NCBI GenBank assembly: GCA_964479625.1
Contig: CAYZMS010000020.1
Coordinates: forward strand, 1-64,000
DNA: 64,000 nucleotides
Direction of reading: 5' to 3'
Source: CAYZMS01 sp964479625
GTDB taxonomy: Bacteria > Bacteroidota > Bacteroidia > Chitinophagales > Saprospiraceae
The notes beneath the pieces are model-generated. The model did no database searches and was not told where the DNA came from. It saw only the letters and a list, made by a program, of their open reading frames with translations. This document shows, piece by piece, positions 17,847 to 25,476 of the stretch (position 1 is its first letter; each line of letters starts with the position of its first letter). Position numbers and translations under genes: made by a program.

Positions 17847-18073
17847 CCGGAAAAACAGAGGATCCCATCCTTTACGAGGATCGCAAGAGCGAACGGCTGC
17901 CCAATTATCTGCAATAGCTACGACTTGATCTATCCGGATGTTCTTGGAGAATCAACCAATATTCTGGAGTTTGATACGGTTTTATTACCCTGCACACCAA
18001 ATTTGTTTGTACAGTTTAATTGTTAGCAGGTAAGGGGCTATTAGAAATAAAACCCAATTTATTCAAAGTTTTA

Positions 18074-18081
18074 TAAATTTG
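18074..18081 (+). promoter_or_regulatory. Bacteroidota -7 promoter element (TAAATTTG)
   Basis: Exact TAnnTTTG match about 58 nt before the start at 18140; no clear -33 TTG. Confidence 0.3.
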
Positions 18082-18139
18082 AGGACTGGGCAATTGATAT
18101 ACTGGTTCAGGTATTATTTAATAGAAATTTTGTTATCCA

Positions 18140-18562
18140 ATGAAAACACTACCCATTTTCCTTTTTATTTGTTCTACTTTTGTAATTCTGCCTGATCTAG
18201 TTGCTCAACAGGTTCGTTACCCAAAGCCCGGTGCTCCCGGCACCTGGCAAGTGCTTGGGCGTACCAGTGCAAACTTGACCGGCGACCATGATGCTATCAT
18301 TCTTAGGGGCCCATTCAATAATTTTCGACAGATCAAATTCCGGGTATCAGACGCCCCCCTGGATATTCGTCGAATGACCGTCACCTATGACAATGGTTCC
18401 ACGGAACGTATTGAAACCCGATTCACCATCCCGCAAGGCGGCGATAGCCGGGTAATCGATTTAAGGGGTGGTTCCCGGAAATTAAGGCGGGTAGACTTTT
18501 GGTACGATACTCGTGGTACCTTCAAAGGAAGAGCAGATGTTACCCTCTATGGGCGAAAATAA
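18140..18562 (+). CDS. Secreted beta-rich protein of unknown function
   Basis: 140 residues: a signal peptide (about 1-22, ending LVAQ) and a beta-sandwich-like domain. Its pattern WQVLGRTSAN, FRQIKFRVS, IRRMTVTYDNG, RVIDLRGG and LRRVDFWYDTRG resembles the DUF2541 type of small exported proteins, but I cannot assign it firmly. It is very basic and rich in Arg. No cysteine. It is monocistronic, between the decayed signalling locus and a DUF4136 lipoprotein. Confidence 0.6.
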   Translation: MKTLPIFLFICSTFVILPDLVAQQVRYPKPGAPGTWQVLGRTSANLTGDHDAIILRGPFNNFRQIKFRVSDAPLDIRRMTVTYDNGSTERIETRFTIPQGGDSRVIDLRGGSRKLRRVDFWYDTRGTFKGRADVTLYGRK

Positions 18563-18636
18563 GGACAAGGAACCTGCTTTAGCTTTATACTTGAACAACT
18601 CCCGCGAGTGAAAATCCTTTATTAAAACACCTAATT

Positions 18637-19299
18637 ATGAAAAATAAAAGTATTCAACAGGCCCTTCTTTTTGCAGCCCTGTTCAGTATGTTCGCTTGCG
18701 GTCCTTCCATAAAAGTGACGGAAAGCTGGATGAACCAGGAATTGACCGGAAAGGAGAAATACCAGAAGGTTTTTATTTTCACCCTTAGCAATCGCCTGGA
18801 TGTAAGAAAATCCGTGGAAGATGCTTTTGCGAACACCATCAATAAACAAGGGGATATTACTGTGATAAGGGGCTACGAAGTCTTCCCACCGGATTTCTTA
18901 AATGGTAAACCGGAAAAGGCAGCCGTCCTGCAACAGATACAAGCTACTGGAGCCGATGTCCTTTTAATTACCGCTTTGATCGATAGTAAGGAAGAAACCC
19001 GTCATGTGCCGGGCACTACCAATTATTACACGCCTTATCCGGCCTATCCGCACTATGGAGCTTTCGGGAGCTATTACGGCTACCATTCCTCCTATATGTA
19101 TGATCCTGGATATTATGTAGAAGATCAAACGTATTTCCTGGAAAGCAATTTTTATGACCTCCGTACAGAGGAGATCATCTGGTCGGCACAATCCGAGATC
19201 CTGAATCCAAACAACCTCGACAAGGTGGCCGACAAATATTCCAAGGAGCTGATCGAGCGCCTGAAAAAAGACGGTAGCCTCAGAAGAAAGGGAAGCTAA
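18637..19299 (+). CDS. DUF4136-type lipoprotein
   Basis: 220 residues with a lipoprotein signal (lipobox MFAC, Cys21) and a domain like DUF4136: KVTESWMNQELTG near the start, a central DVLLITALID strand and a C-terminal FYDLRTEEIIWSAQSE followed by a helix. Between them lies an unusual Tyr/Pro/Gly/His-rich loop of about 40 residues (from residue 130). It is probably anchored in the periplasmic leaflet of the inner or outer membrane. Function unknown. Confidence 0.72.
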   Translation: MKNKSIQQALLFAALFSMFACGPSIKVTESWMNQELTGKEKYQKVFIFTLSNRLDVRKSVEDAFANTINKQGDITVIRGYEVFPPDFLNGKPEKAAVLQQIQATGADVLLITALIDSKEETRHVPGTTNYYTPYPAYPHYGAFGSYYGYHSSYMYDPGYYVEDQTYFLESNFYDLRTEEIIWSAQSEILNPNNLDKVADKYSKELIERLKKDGSLRRKGS

Positions 19300-19304
19300 C
19301 CTCC

Positions 19305-20033
19305 TCACTCAAAAACCCTGCCATAGATCAAGTGGGTTTGGACATCCTGGAAGTTTTCGATATGGAGCCGATAGAACGTTAACAGGCCTTCCAATAGTCC
19401 TCTGCGCTCCGATCTGGTAAGGGGAACCTTATAGCAATTGCCGCGTTCGCTTTGCAACAACTGCCACAAACTGGTGCTCAATTCCGGTGATAAATGATAG
19501 GGGTGGGAGGGGGCCAACTCGCAGAAAAGGCCTTCCTGCAGGTCAAATAGAAAGTTTGGTGGTTCTCCGGATTCGATTCCTGGGCTAAAGCCCAATTCGG
19601 AGGCCAGTTCGAGCAGAAAGAAAAGGTGATTATTGTTGACCGGCGTTTCACACTGATCCAGGTGGAGATAGGTTTGGAATAGTAAGGCAAAAAGGGTGGG
19701 ATTGGCTTCCGGTTCCCGGATCACATTTCTGGCTACTTCGGTAATAAATAAGCCTAAAGCTCCCCGGCTGACATCAAAAGAAAGCTGTTGGTATACGTGC
19801 GCCGGCCGGATTTCCTTGATCCGGTTGAGGGACTTATCTGTGCGGGCATAGGCAACCAATTCCACCAATGACATGGATTGGAATAAGGCAGCTTTCAAAG
19901 GGGCCTTTGGACTCCTCACGCCATTAACAATGTATTTTTGTAAGCCCCTTTCTTCGGTGTAGATATCAACGATCAGGCTGGTTTCCGAATATTTTATGGC
20001 TCTGAAGACGATTCCCCGTGTTTTTATTAACAT
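19305..20033 (-). CDS. recO: DNA repair protein RecO
   Basis: 242 residues with the RecO layout: an N-terminal OB fold (KTRGIVFRAIKYSETSLIVDIYTE), the YIVNGVR segment and a helical C-terminal domain. The Bacteroidota form lacks the four-cysteine zinc site, and I see only scattered Cys here. RecO works with RecR to load RecA on gapped, SSB-coated DNA. It is convergent with the DUF4136 gene, with 5 nt between stops, so the two genes share their terminus. Confidence 0.9.
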   Translation of the reverse strand: MLIKTRGIVFRAIKYSETSLIVDIYTEERGLQKYIVNGVRSPKAPLKAALFQSMSLVELVAYARTDKSLNRIKEIRPAHVYQQLSFDVSRGALGLFITEVARNVIREPEANPTLFALLFQTYLHLDQCETPVNNNHLFFLLELASELGFSPGIESGEPPNFLFDLQEGLFCELAPSHPYHLSPELSTSLWQLLQSERGNCYKVPLTRSERRGLLEGLLTFYRLHIENFQDVQTHLIYGRVFE

Positions 20034-20463
20034 AGCAATGCGTAGTCCAGAATTTGAATGTTATGATCCTGCAGGAAAGTAGAATAATGCTATACAATTA
20101 GGTTTTAAGTTATGGAATAAATGAAGAATTAGATCCAAAAATTGTTTTGTAGATTCAATATGATGGGTTATTTAAAACTATCGGAATCGATTTTTGTGGC
20201 ATATTAAAGTGTTAAACTTGCGGTTTTTTAATTTTAAACAGGCCTTTTAATATTTTTTGCGTTAAAATTCAGCTACTTTAAATGGAATTGCTTTATAAAT
20301 AGCCTTTTAGTTAACTTTTCCCATAATAAATTGGTTTTTTTAACATTAAAATGATGTATCCGGGGATACTTTTTTCAGTGCAGGGCGTTTTCCCAGTGAG
20401 AATATCTTGGAAGGAATTTCCTTTCAAAAGCCATGAACACCAAATTACTGAAACTGTCTAATT
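20034..20463. other. AT-rich intergenic region, 430 nt
   Basis: A low-GC stretch between the divergent recO and the secreted protein at 20464. It has many TTTTAA-type runs and no open frame, tRNA-like fold or clear -7 element. I see no feature I can support. Confidence 0.5.
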
Positions 20464-21246
20464 ATGAAACCCCTATTCGTCCTTTTAATTTCTATGAAGG
20501 TTTCGGCACTTATCGCCGCAAGTCAATCTTTTGATCCTTGTGCCTACACCCCCGAAAAAGGTGCTGCTTTTAAACAACAAAAAGAAGCCATACAGGAACA
20601 CCTCCTACAAGGTAGCTGGGTGTTACAGGAAGACGGCAGGGAGGTTTTCCTGCAGTTTTCGCCATTGGGTAGTGTAGGTATGGTGAGCCGTGAAAAAACT
20701 GGACTTTTTGCCAAATCCCGTGCGCGATGGGAGCTTCAGGTTCAAGATAATCAACTGGTACTGCAGATAAAAATGGCAACAAACCATACCAGCACTTATC
20801 ACTTTAAGGAAGTTTGTCCTCCATTTATTTTGACCAACCAACGGGGGCGGCAACTTCTTCTGGATTCAACGGAACCCAGAACATCTTTCAATCCAGAGCA
20901 ATTTTTGGGGTATTGGGAACACCCGGTCTCTATTGAATTGCTTTCAAAGATCTTTAACTGCCCGGCAGATGCACTGGGCCCCTCCCGTGCCATTCTCGGC
21001 CTGGATTTCCGCCCCAATGGGACTTATATGCTTCATCTCTATTGCCAGCAACGGGGCCTGTCAAAAACGGAATCGGGTACCTGGGAAGTAAGCCATGACG
21101 GTCGGTTTGTTTTCCTGAAGCCCGGTGATGGAGATCGTTGCCTGCGCGTCAAGCACCTGCAGCTTGATGAGATGGTTGTTGAACATGCAGTTCCTTTCGT
21201 CGATTCCAATATGGAGGTGATGGCTTTCTACTACAACAAATTCTAG
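20464..21246 (+). CDS. Secreted protein with two lipocalin-like repeats, unknown function
   Basis: 260 residues: a signal peptide (about 1-20), then two similar halves. Each begins with a GxWxx element (GSWVLQEDGRE near 50, GYWEHPVS near 148) and continues with strands like a lipocalin or calycin half-barrel (VFLQFSPLGSVGM; LGLDFRPNGTYML and SGTWEVSHDGRFVFL). Four cysteines lie in the mature part. This internal resemblance is my reading, not a database match. It is monocistronic with a strong terminator. Confidence 0.55.
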   Translation: MKPLFVLLISMKVSALIAASQSFDPCAYTPEKGAAFKQQKEAIQEHLLQGSWVLQEDGREVFLQFSPLGSVGMVSREKTGLFAKSRARWELQVQDNQLVLQIKMATNHTSTYHFKEVCPPFILTNQRGRQLLLDSTEPRTSFNPEQFLGYWEHPVSIELLSKIFNCPADALGPSRAILGLDFRPNGTYMLHLYCQQRGLSKTESGTWEVSHDGRFVFLKPGDGDRCLRVKHLQLDEMVVEHAVPFVDSNMEVMAFYYNKF

Positions 21247-21270
21247 GATGTCCTGGCAAGCAGGCCATTT

Positions 21271-21306
21271 AGCCCCTCCAATCCCTTTTACCGGATTTGA
21301 GGGGCT
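21271..21306. terminator. Bidirectional terminator
   Basis: A 14-bp stem with one mismatch (21271-21284 with 21293-21306) and an 8-nt loop lies between the convergent ends at 21246 and 21321. Self-complementary GGCC arms outside extend it. Confidence 0.65.
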
Positions 21307-21320
21307 CGGCCAGGGGTAAC

Positions 21321-21653
21321 CTACCATTCGTCCCAACCTTCCAGTTGTTCGGGCTTGTAATTTTTCTTGGTAAAAGCGCGTCGTTTTTGTCGTTCCAAAA
21401 CTACCCGGGCCAGGGCTATATTAGGAGGTTCCACAGCACCGGGAGCAAGGGCGGCCTGCACCTTTTTTTCTGCAACGTCCAGGCGGTACATCAGGCTAAG
21501 CAGCACCTCCAGTTGGTATTCTATCATGTAGGCGATCTGATTTGCAAGTACCTGCAGTAGTTCCTCTTCGGTAATTGATGCTGATTCCAGGCTTTCCAGT
21601 TCAAAATCCTGTTTTAAAAGGGCAGCAGTCTGTGGGATCAAATCTTCAGCCAT
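21321..21653 (-). CDS. Small helical protein, unknown, in the tyrosine-catabolism cluster
   Basis: 110 residues, mostly helical and acidic in the first two thirds, with a heptad-like stretch near 28-68 and a basic C-terminus rich in Lys, Arg and Trp. No signal peptide, no cysteine. It starts 7 nt after the stop of the alpha-hydroxy-acid oxidase, so it is co-transcribed with it. I do not recognise the family. Confidence 0.6.
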   Translation of the reverse strand: MAEDLIPQTAALLKQDFELESLESASITEEELLQVLANQIAYMIEYQLEVLLSLMYRLDVAEKKVQAALAPGAVEPPNIALARVVLERQKRRAFTKKNYKPEQLEGWDEW

Positions 21654-21660
21654 AATTCAC

Positions 21661-22950
21661 TTAGGTTGATTGTTTTTGGAGGGTGGAAGCCCGAATATCA
21701 GAGATAGTTTTGCAACCGCTCAGTCGCATGGTAAGTTCAAAGTCTGCCATTAGGTTTCGAATGACGGCTTCAACGCCTCCCGCTCCTTGGAGAGCAAGGC
21801 CATAAACGTACGGACGCCCAAGGCAAACCGCGCTGGCCCCCAGGGCAATGGCCTTGAACATGTCGGCCCCACTTCGAATGCCGCTATCCATCAAAACAGG
21901 GATTTTTCCTCCGATCACCTGAACAATATCCGGTAGGGCATCAATGGTGGAGATGGCACCATCAACCTGCCTCCCGCCATGATTGGAAACGATAATGCCA
22001 TCCATACCTTCGTCCAGGGCGCGCTGGGCGTCTTGCGGGTGCAGAATGCCTTTGAGTAAAATGGGGAGTTGCGTATGATCTCGTAAAAAAGCCAGGTCCT
22101 CCCAATTTAATGCCGGATTGGTATAAGTATTGATAAAGGTTCGAACTGCCTTAAGTGCTTTTCCAGACCGGATATTGTGCCAACGGCTTCCGGGATAGTT
22201 GCCTGCCATTTGCCAAAGGGCTCGGATGGTATTCAGGTTGATACGACTTTTGGGCTGTTGGGTTAGGTCTTCCTCGACTGGCTTTTCTGTTATTCGCTGA
22301 AAAACTGGGTCGCTGGTATATTGGGCAATTCCCATACCCTTTAAAAAGGGGAGGGATGCCAGGTCTAGGTCGCGCAATCGCCATCCTAGCATGGTGGTGT
22401 CCAGCGTAACGACTATGGCCTCACAGCCACAGGCTTCGGCTCGCCTGACCAGGCTTGCCACCAGGTCGTTGGAGGTACTCCAGTACAATTGGAACCAGCG
22501 GGGGCTGTTGCCCATGTGTTGGCTGCAAACCTCCATGGGCACTGATGCCTGGTTGGAAAAAATGTAAGGGACCTTCAGTTGGCCAGCAGCTTCTGCCACT
22601 GCGAGGTCTGCCTTTTGGTGAACCATTTCCAGGACGCCAATTGGGGCCAATAGTAGCGGGGCAGGTAGGAGCCTTCCGAATAATTCCACCCCCATATCCA
22701 CCTCCGATACATCTTTTAGCATACGAGGGACAATCCGCCACCGATTAAATCCGCTGCGATTACTTTGGATGGTGGTTTCGACCCCTGCTCCACCGGCTAT
22801 GTAGCCAAAGGCTTTTCTGCTCATACGCCTTCTGGCAGCCCCCTCCAAAAGGTTCAGATCTGTAGGGATAGCTGGCCGCCGGCCAGCCAGGCCATGGAGG
22901 TAGATGTCGCGTTGGCGTTGGAGCGCGGAGAAGGAGCTTGCTGCTTTCAT
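21661..22950 (-). CDS. FMN-dependent alpha-hydroxy-acid oxidase/dehydrogenase
   Basis: 429 residues from ATG 22950; the frame opens at 22986 but the extra 12 codons look like leader. It has the TIM-barrel signatures of the lactate/glycolate/mandelate oxidase family: APIG, the central VTLDTTMLGWR, the substrate Arg/His motif SNHGGRQVDGA and the FMN phosphate site DSGIRSGADMFKAIALGA. It oxidises an L-2-hydroxy acid to the keto acid. L-lactate is the default, but it sits 60 nt downstream of hppD, so 4-hydroxyphenyllactate, which yields the HppD substrate, is a reasonable alternative. Confidence 0.85.
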   Translation of the reverse strand: MKAASSFSALQRQRDIYLHGLAGRRPAIPTDLNLLEGAARRRMSRKAFGYIAGGAGVETTIQSNRSGFNRWRIVPRMLKDVSEVDMGVELFGRLLPAPLLLAPIGVLEMVHQKADLAVAEAAGQLKVPYIFSNQASVPMEVCSQHMGNSPRWFQLYWSTSNDLVASLVRRAEACGCEAIVVTLDTTMLGWRLRDLDLASLPFLKGMGIAQYTSDPVFQRITEKPVEEDLTQQPKSRINLNTIRALWQMAGNYPGSRWHNIRSGKALKAVRTFINTYTNPALNWEDLAFLRDHTQLPILLKGILHPQDAQRALDEGMDGIIVSNHGGRQVDGAISTIDALPDIVQVIGGKIPVLMDSGIRSGADMFKAIALGASAVCLGRPYVYGLALQGAGGVEAVIRNLMADFELTMRLSGCKTISDIRASTLQKQST

Positions 22951-23010
22951 ACTATAAATTAAACGAAATAAGGGCGGATTTACCAACTGGTGAAGCCGCG
23001 TTTATTGCGT

Positions 23011-24132
23011 TTATAAATTACCTCTCCGTTCTTGTTCGCGTTCGATAGCTTCGAATAAGGCTTTGAAATTCCCCTTGCCAAAAGAACGGGCGCCCTCGCG
23101 CTGGATGATCTCATAGAAAACGGTAGGGCGATCCTGTACCGGTTTGGTGAATATCTGCAGCAAATACCCTTCTTCATCCCGGTCAACCAGGATATTTAGG
23201 CGCTTTAAGTCATCTATGTCCTCCTTAATTGTTCCAACCCGTTCAAACAGGGTTTCGTAATAGGTTTCGGGTACGTGGAGGAATTCAACGCCCCGTTTAC
23301 GCAACTCGCCTACCGTATGGATGATATCTTCCGTAGCTATGGCAATATGCTGGACACCTGGGCCCTTATAAAACTCCAGGTATTCATCGATCTGGCTTTT
23401 CTTTTTGCCTTCCGCGGGTTCGTTTATGGGAAATTTGATATAGCCATTGCCATTGGCAACTACCTTGCTCATTAAAGCGGTGTAATCGGTAGAGATGTCC
23501 TTGTCATCAAAAGTGACCAATAAGTTGAACCCCAGCACATTCCGATAAAAATCTACCCAATGGTTCATTTTTCCCAGTTCTACGTTGCCTACGCAGTGGT
23601 CAACGTACTGCAAGCCGATGGGCTTGACCTCCATACGGGATTTTCTGGATTCAAAGCCGGGCAGGAAGGGCCCCTGGTATTGACCTCTTTCGACCAAGGT
23701 GTGAATGGTATCTCCGTATGTTTTGATGGCAGCAAGCTTTACAGTACCGTTCTCATCTTTTAATTCAGAAGGTTCAAAAGCAGCGACTGCACCGCGTTCG
23801 ATTGCGCTCTGGTAGGCCTGCTCTGCATCATCCACCCATAGGGCCAGGACTTTCACGCCGTCCCCGTGTTTGCTAACGTGCTGACTCACTTCATGCTCCG
23901 GGTCAAAAGCGCTGGTCAGGACCAGGGTGATCTTTCCCTGCCGCAACACGTAACTGGTCCTATCGCGTTTGCCGGTTTCCGGGCCTCGGTAAGCAATATA
24001 CTCGAACCCGAACGCGGTCTGGTAGAAATAGGCGGCTTGTTTGGCATTGCCTACATAGAATTCAATGTGGTCGGTCCCGTTGATGGGGAAGAGGTCAGTG
24101 GTGGTTGGTTTTAGTTTGGTTGGGCTATCCAT
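23011..24132 (-). CDS. hppD: 4-hydroxyphenylpyruvate dioxygenase
   Basis: 373 residues, two vicinal-oxygen-chelate domains. The first begins GTDHIEFYVGNAKQAAYFY. The second carries the iron ligands: His in DHCVGNVELG, His in GVQHIAI and a Glu near the C-terminus in VFYEIIQREG. The closing helix (FKALFEAIEREQ) is typical of HPPD and argues against hydroxymandelate synthase, its close relative. It converts 4-hydroxyphenylpyruvate to homogentisate in tyrosine breakdown. It is flanked by hmgA upstream on the same strand (171 nt) and an FMN hydroxy-acid oxidase downstream. Confidence 0.95.
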   Translation of the reverse strand: MDSPTKLKPTTTDLFPINGTDHIEFYVGNAKQAAYFYQTAFGFEYIAYRGPETGKRDRTSYVLRQGKITLVLTSAFDPEHEVSQHVSKHGDGVKVLALWVDDAEQAYQSAIERGAVAAFEPSELKDENGTVKLAAIKTYGDTIHTLVERGQYQGPFLPGFESRKSRMEVKPIGLQYVDHCVGNVELGKMNHWVDFYRNVLGFNLLVTFDDKDISTDYTALMSKVVANGNGYIKFPINEPAEGKKKSQIDEYLEFYKGPGVQHIAIATEDIIHTVGELRKRGVEFLHVPETYYETLFERVGTIKEDIDDLKRLNILVDRDEEGYLLQIFTKPVQDRPTVFYEIIQREGARSFGKGNFKALFEAIEREQERRGNL

Positions 24133-24303
24133 ACGATTTTTGAATTTTAGTTAAGAAGAGTTTGTCATTCCCATTACTTTCAAAATTCGAACGAGTTCTT
24201 TGCAAGAATCCGTATCCTTTTGCAAGGATTGGTCGATTGGGCTATTCTTTGGAAAAAGAATTAACCAAAAAAGGGTTTCAAGTGCTTTTTTGGAACATTA
24301 GAA

Positions 24304-25458
24304 TCAAGTCAGCCATGACCGAAAATAATCTTCATCCTCCAACTCCACAGCCGCTTTAGTTAATTGGAGGGGTCGAAAGGTATCGACCATTACTGCCAGC
24401 TCTTTCGTTTCTTTTGCGCCAATTGATTTTTCCACTGTTCCGGGGTGGGGACCATGTGGGATGCCACCGGGGTGGAGGGTCAACATTCCGCGCTCGACAT
24501 GCTTGCGGGACATAAAATCACCATCCACATAATAAAGGACCTCGTCACTGTCGATATTGCTGTGATTATAGGGTGCCGGAATGGCAAGGGGGTGGTAATC
24601 ATAGAGGCGGGGTACAAATGAACAGATCACAAACCCCTTGCCGGCAAAGGTCTGATGAACGGGCGGCGGTTGATGAATCCGGCCCGTGATGGGTTCAAAC
24701 TCATGGATCGAAAAAGCAAAAGGATAGACATAGCCATCCCAACCCACCAGATCGAAAGGGTGATTGCGGTAATGGTAAGGGGAAAGCCGGTCTTGCTTTT
24801 TAATGAAAAACTGAAAGTCCCCCTGTTGGTCAATGGTTTCGAGATCCTGGGGTTTTCGAAGGTCTCGTTCGCAAAAAGGAGCATGCTCTAAGAGTTGCCC
24901 AAAATCATTACGATAGCGTTTGGGGGGAACGACCGGACTGTGGCTTTCCACAATAAGCAGGCGATTGCTTTGTTTTTCGAATTCGATCTGGTAGATCGTA
25001 CCTCGGGGAACGACCAGGTAATCGCCGGGTCCAAAGGGTAATTTACCATATGGACTTATTAGTACTCCTTCTCCTTCATGGATGAAAATAACTTCATCGG
25101 CATCAGCGTTTTTAAAAAAAGAATTGCCTGTACCTGATGATGGTGCAGCCAAAATGATTTTTAGGTCCTGATTGACTAGAATAGGGGTCCGGCTTTCGAG
25201 ATAGGTATCCGCAAACCCCAGTTGGAAGCCCTTTAGGCTTCGGTGCTTCAATTGACGATCAAAAACAACCTCTGGCTCCAAGTTTTTCGGTGCACCCACC
25301 TGAACGATCTGGGTAGGTGGGTTAAGATGGTACAAAAGCGAACTGCGGTCGCTGAACCCCTCTGTCGAAAAAAGTTCTTCATGAAAAAGATCCCCGTTCT
25401 CTTTTCGAAATTGTGTGTGGCGCTTTTTAGGGATGCGCCCTAAGGTATAATAATGCAT
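24304..25458 (-). CDS. hmgA: Homogentisate 1,2-dioxygenase
   Basis: 384 residues, a bicupin. The C-terminal half shows the metal-binding segments of the family: a DEVLYYVDGDF strand and HPGGIPHGPHPG, with the iron His/Glu set. It opens the ring of homogentisate to maleylacetoacetate, the step after HppD. The two genes run in the same direction, so tyrosine is degraded through homogentisate. The isomerase and fumarylacetoacetase genes are not in this window. At 384 residues it is shorter than animal or Pseudomonas enzymes (about 440) but in range for Bacteroidota. Confidence 0.93.
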   Translation of the reverse strand: MHYYTLGRIPKKRHTQFRKENGDLFHEELFSTEGFSDRSSLLYHLNPPTQIVQVGAPKNLEPEVVFDRQLKHRSLKGFQLGFADTYLESRTPILVNQDLKIILAAPSSGTGNSFFKNADADEVIFIHEGEGVLISPYGKLPFGPGDYLVVPRGTIYQIEFEKQSNRLLIVESHSPVVPPKRYRNDFGQLLEHAPFCERDLRKPQDLETIDQQGDFQFFIKKQDRLSPYHYRNHPFDLVGWDGYVYPFAFSIHEFEPITGRIHQPPPVHQTFAGKGFVICSFVPRLYDYHPLAIPAPYNHSNIDSDEVLYYVDGDFMSRKHVERGMLTLHPGGIPHGPHPGTVEKSIGAKETKELAVMVDTFRPLQLTKAAVELEDEDYFRSWLT

Positions 25459-25476
25459 TTGGTAAGAATTACGTCT

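Noticed and set aside
23011..24132. Hydroxymandelate synthase in place of HppD
   Set aside because: The C-terminal FKALFEAIEREQ helix, the length and the hmgA neighbour all fit HppD; no glycopeptide genes are near.
24180..24240. Repeated TTTGCAAG motifs upstream of hppD as an operator
   Set aside because: Two loose copies 23 bp apart in a low-complexity AT stretch, without symmetry or a nearby regulator.
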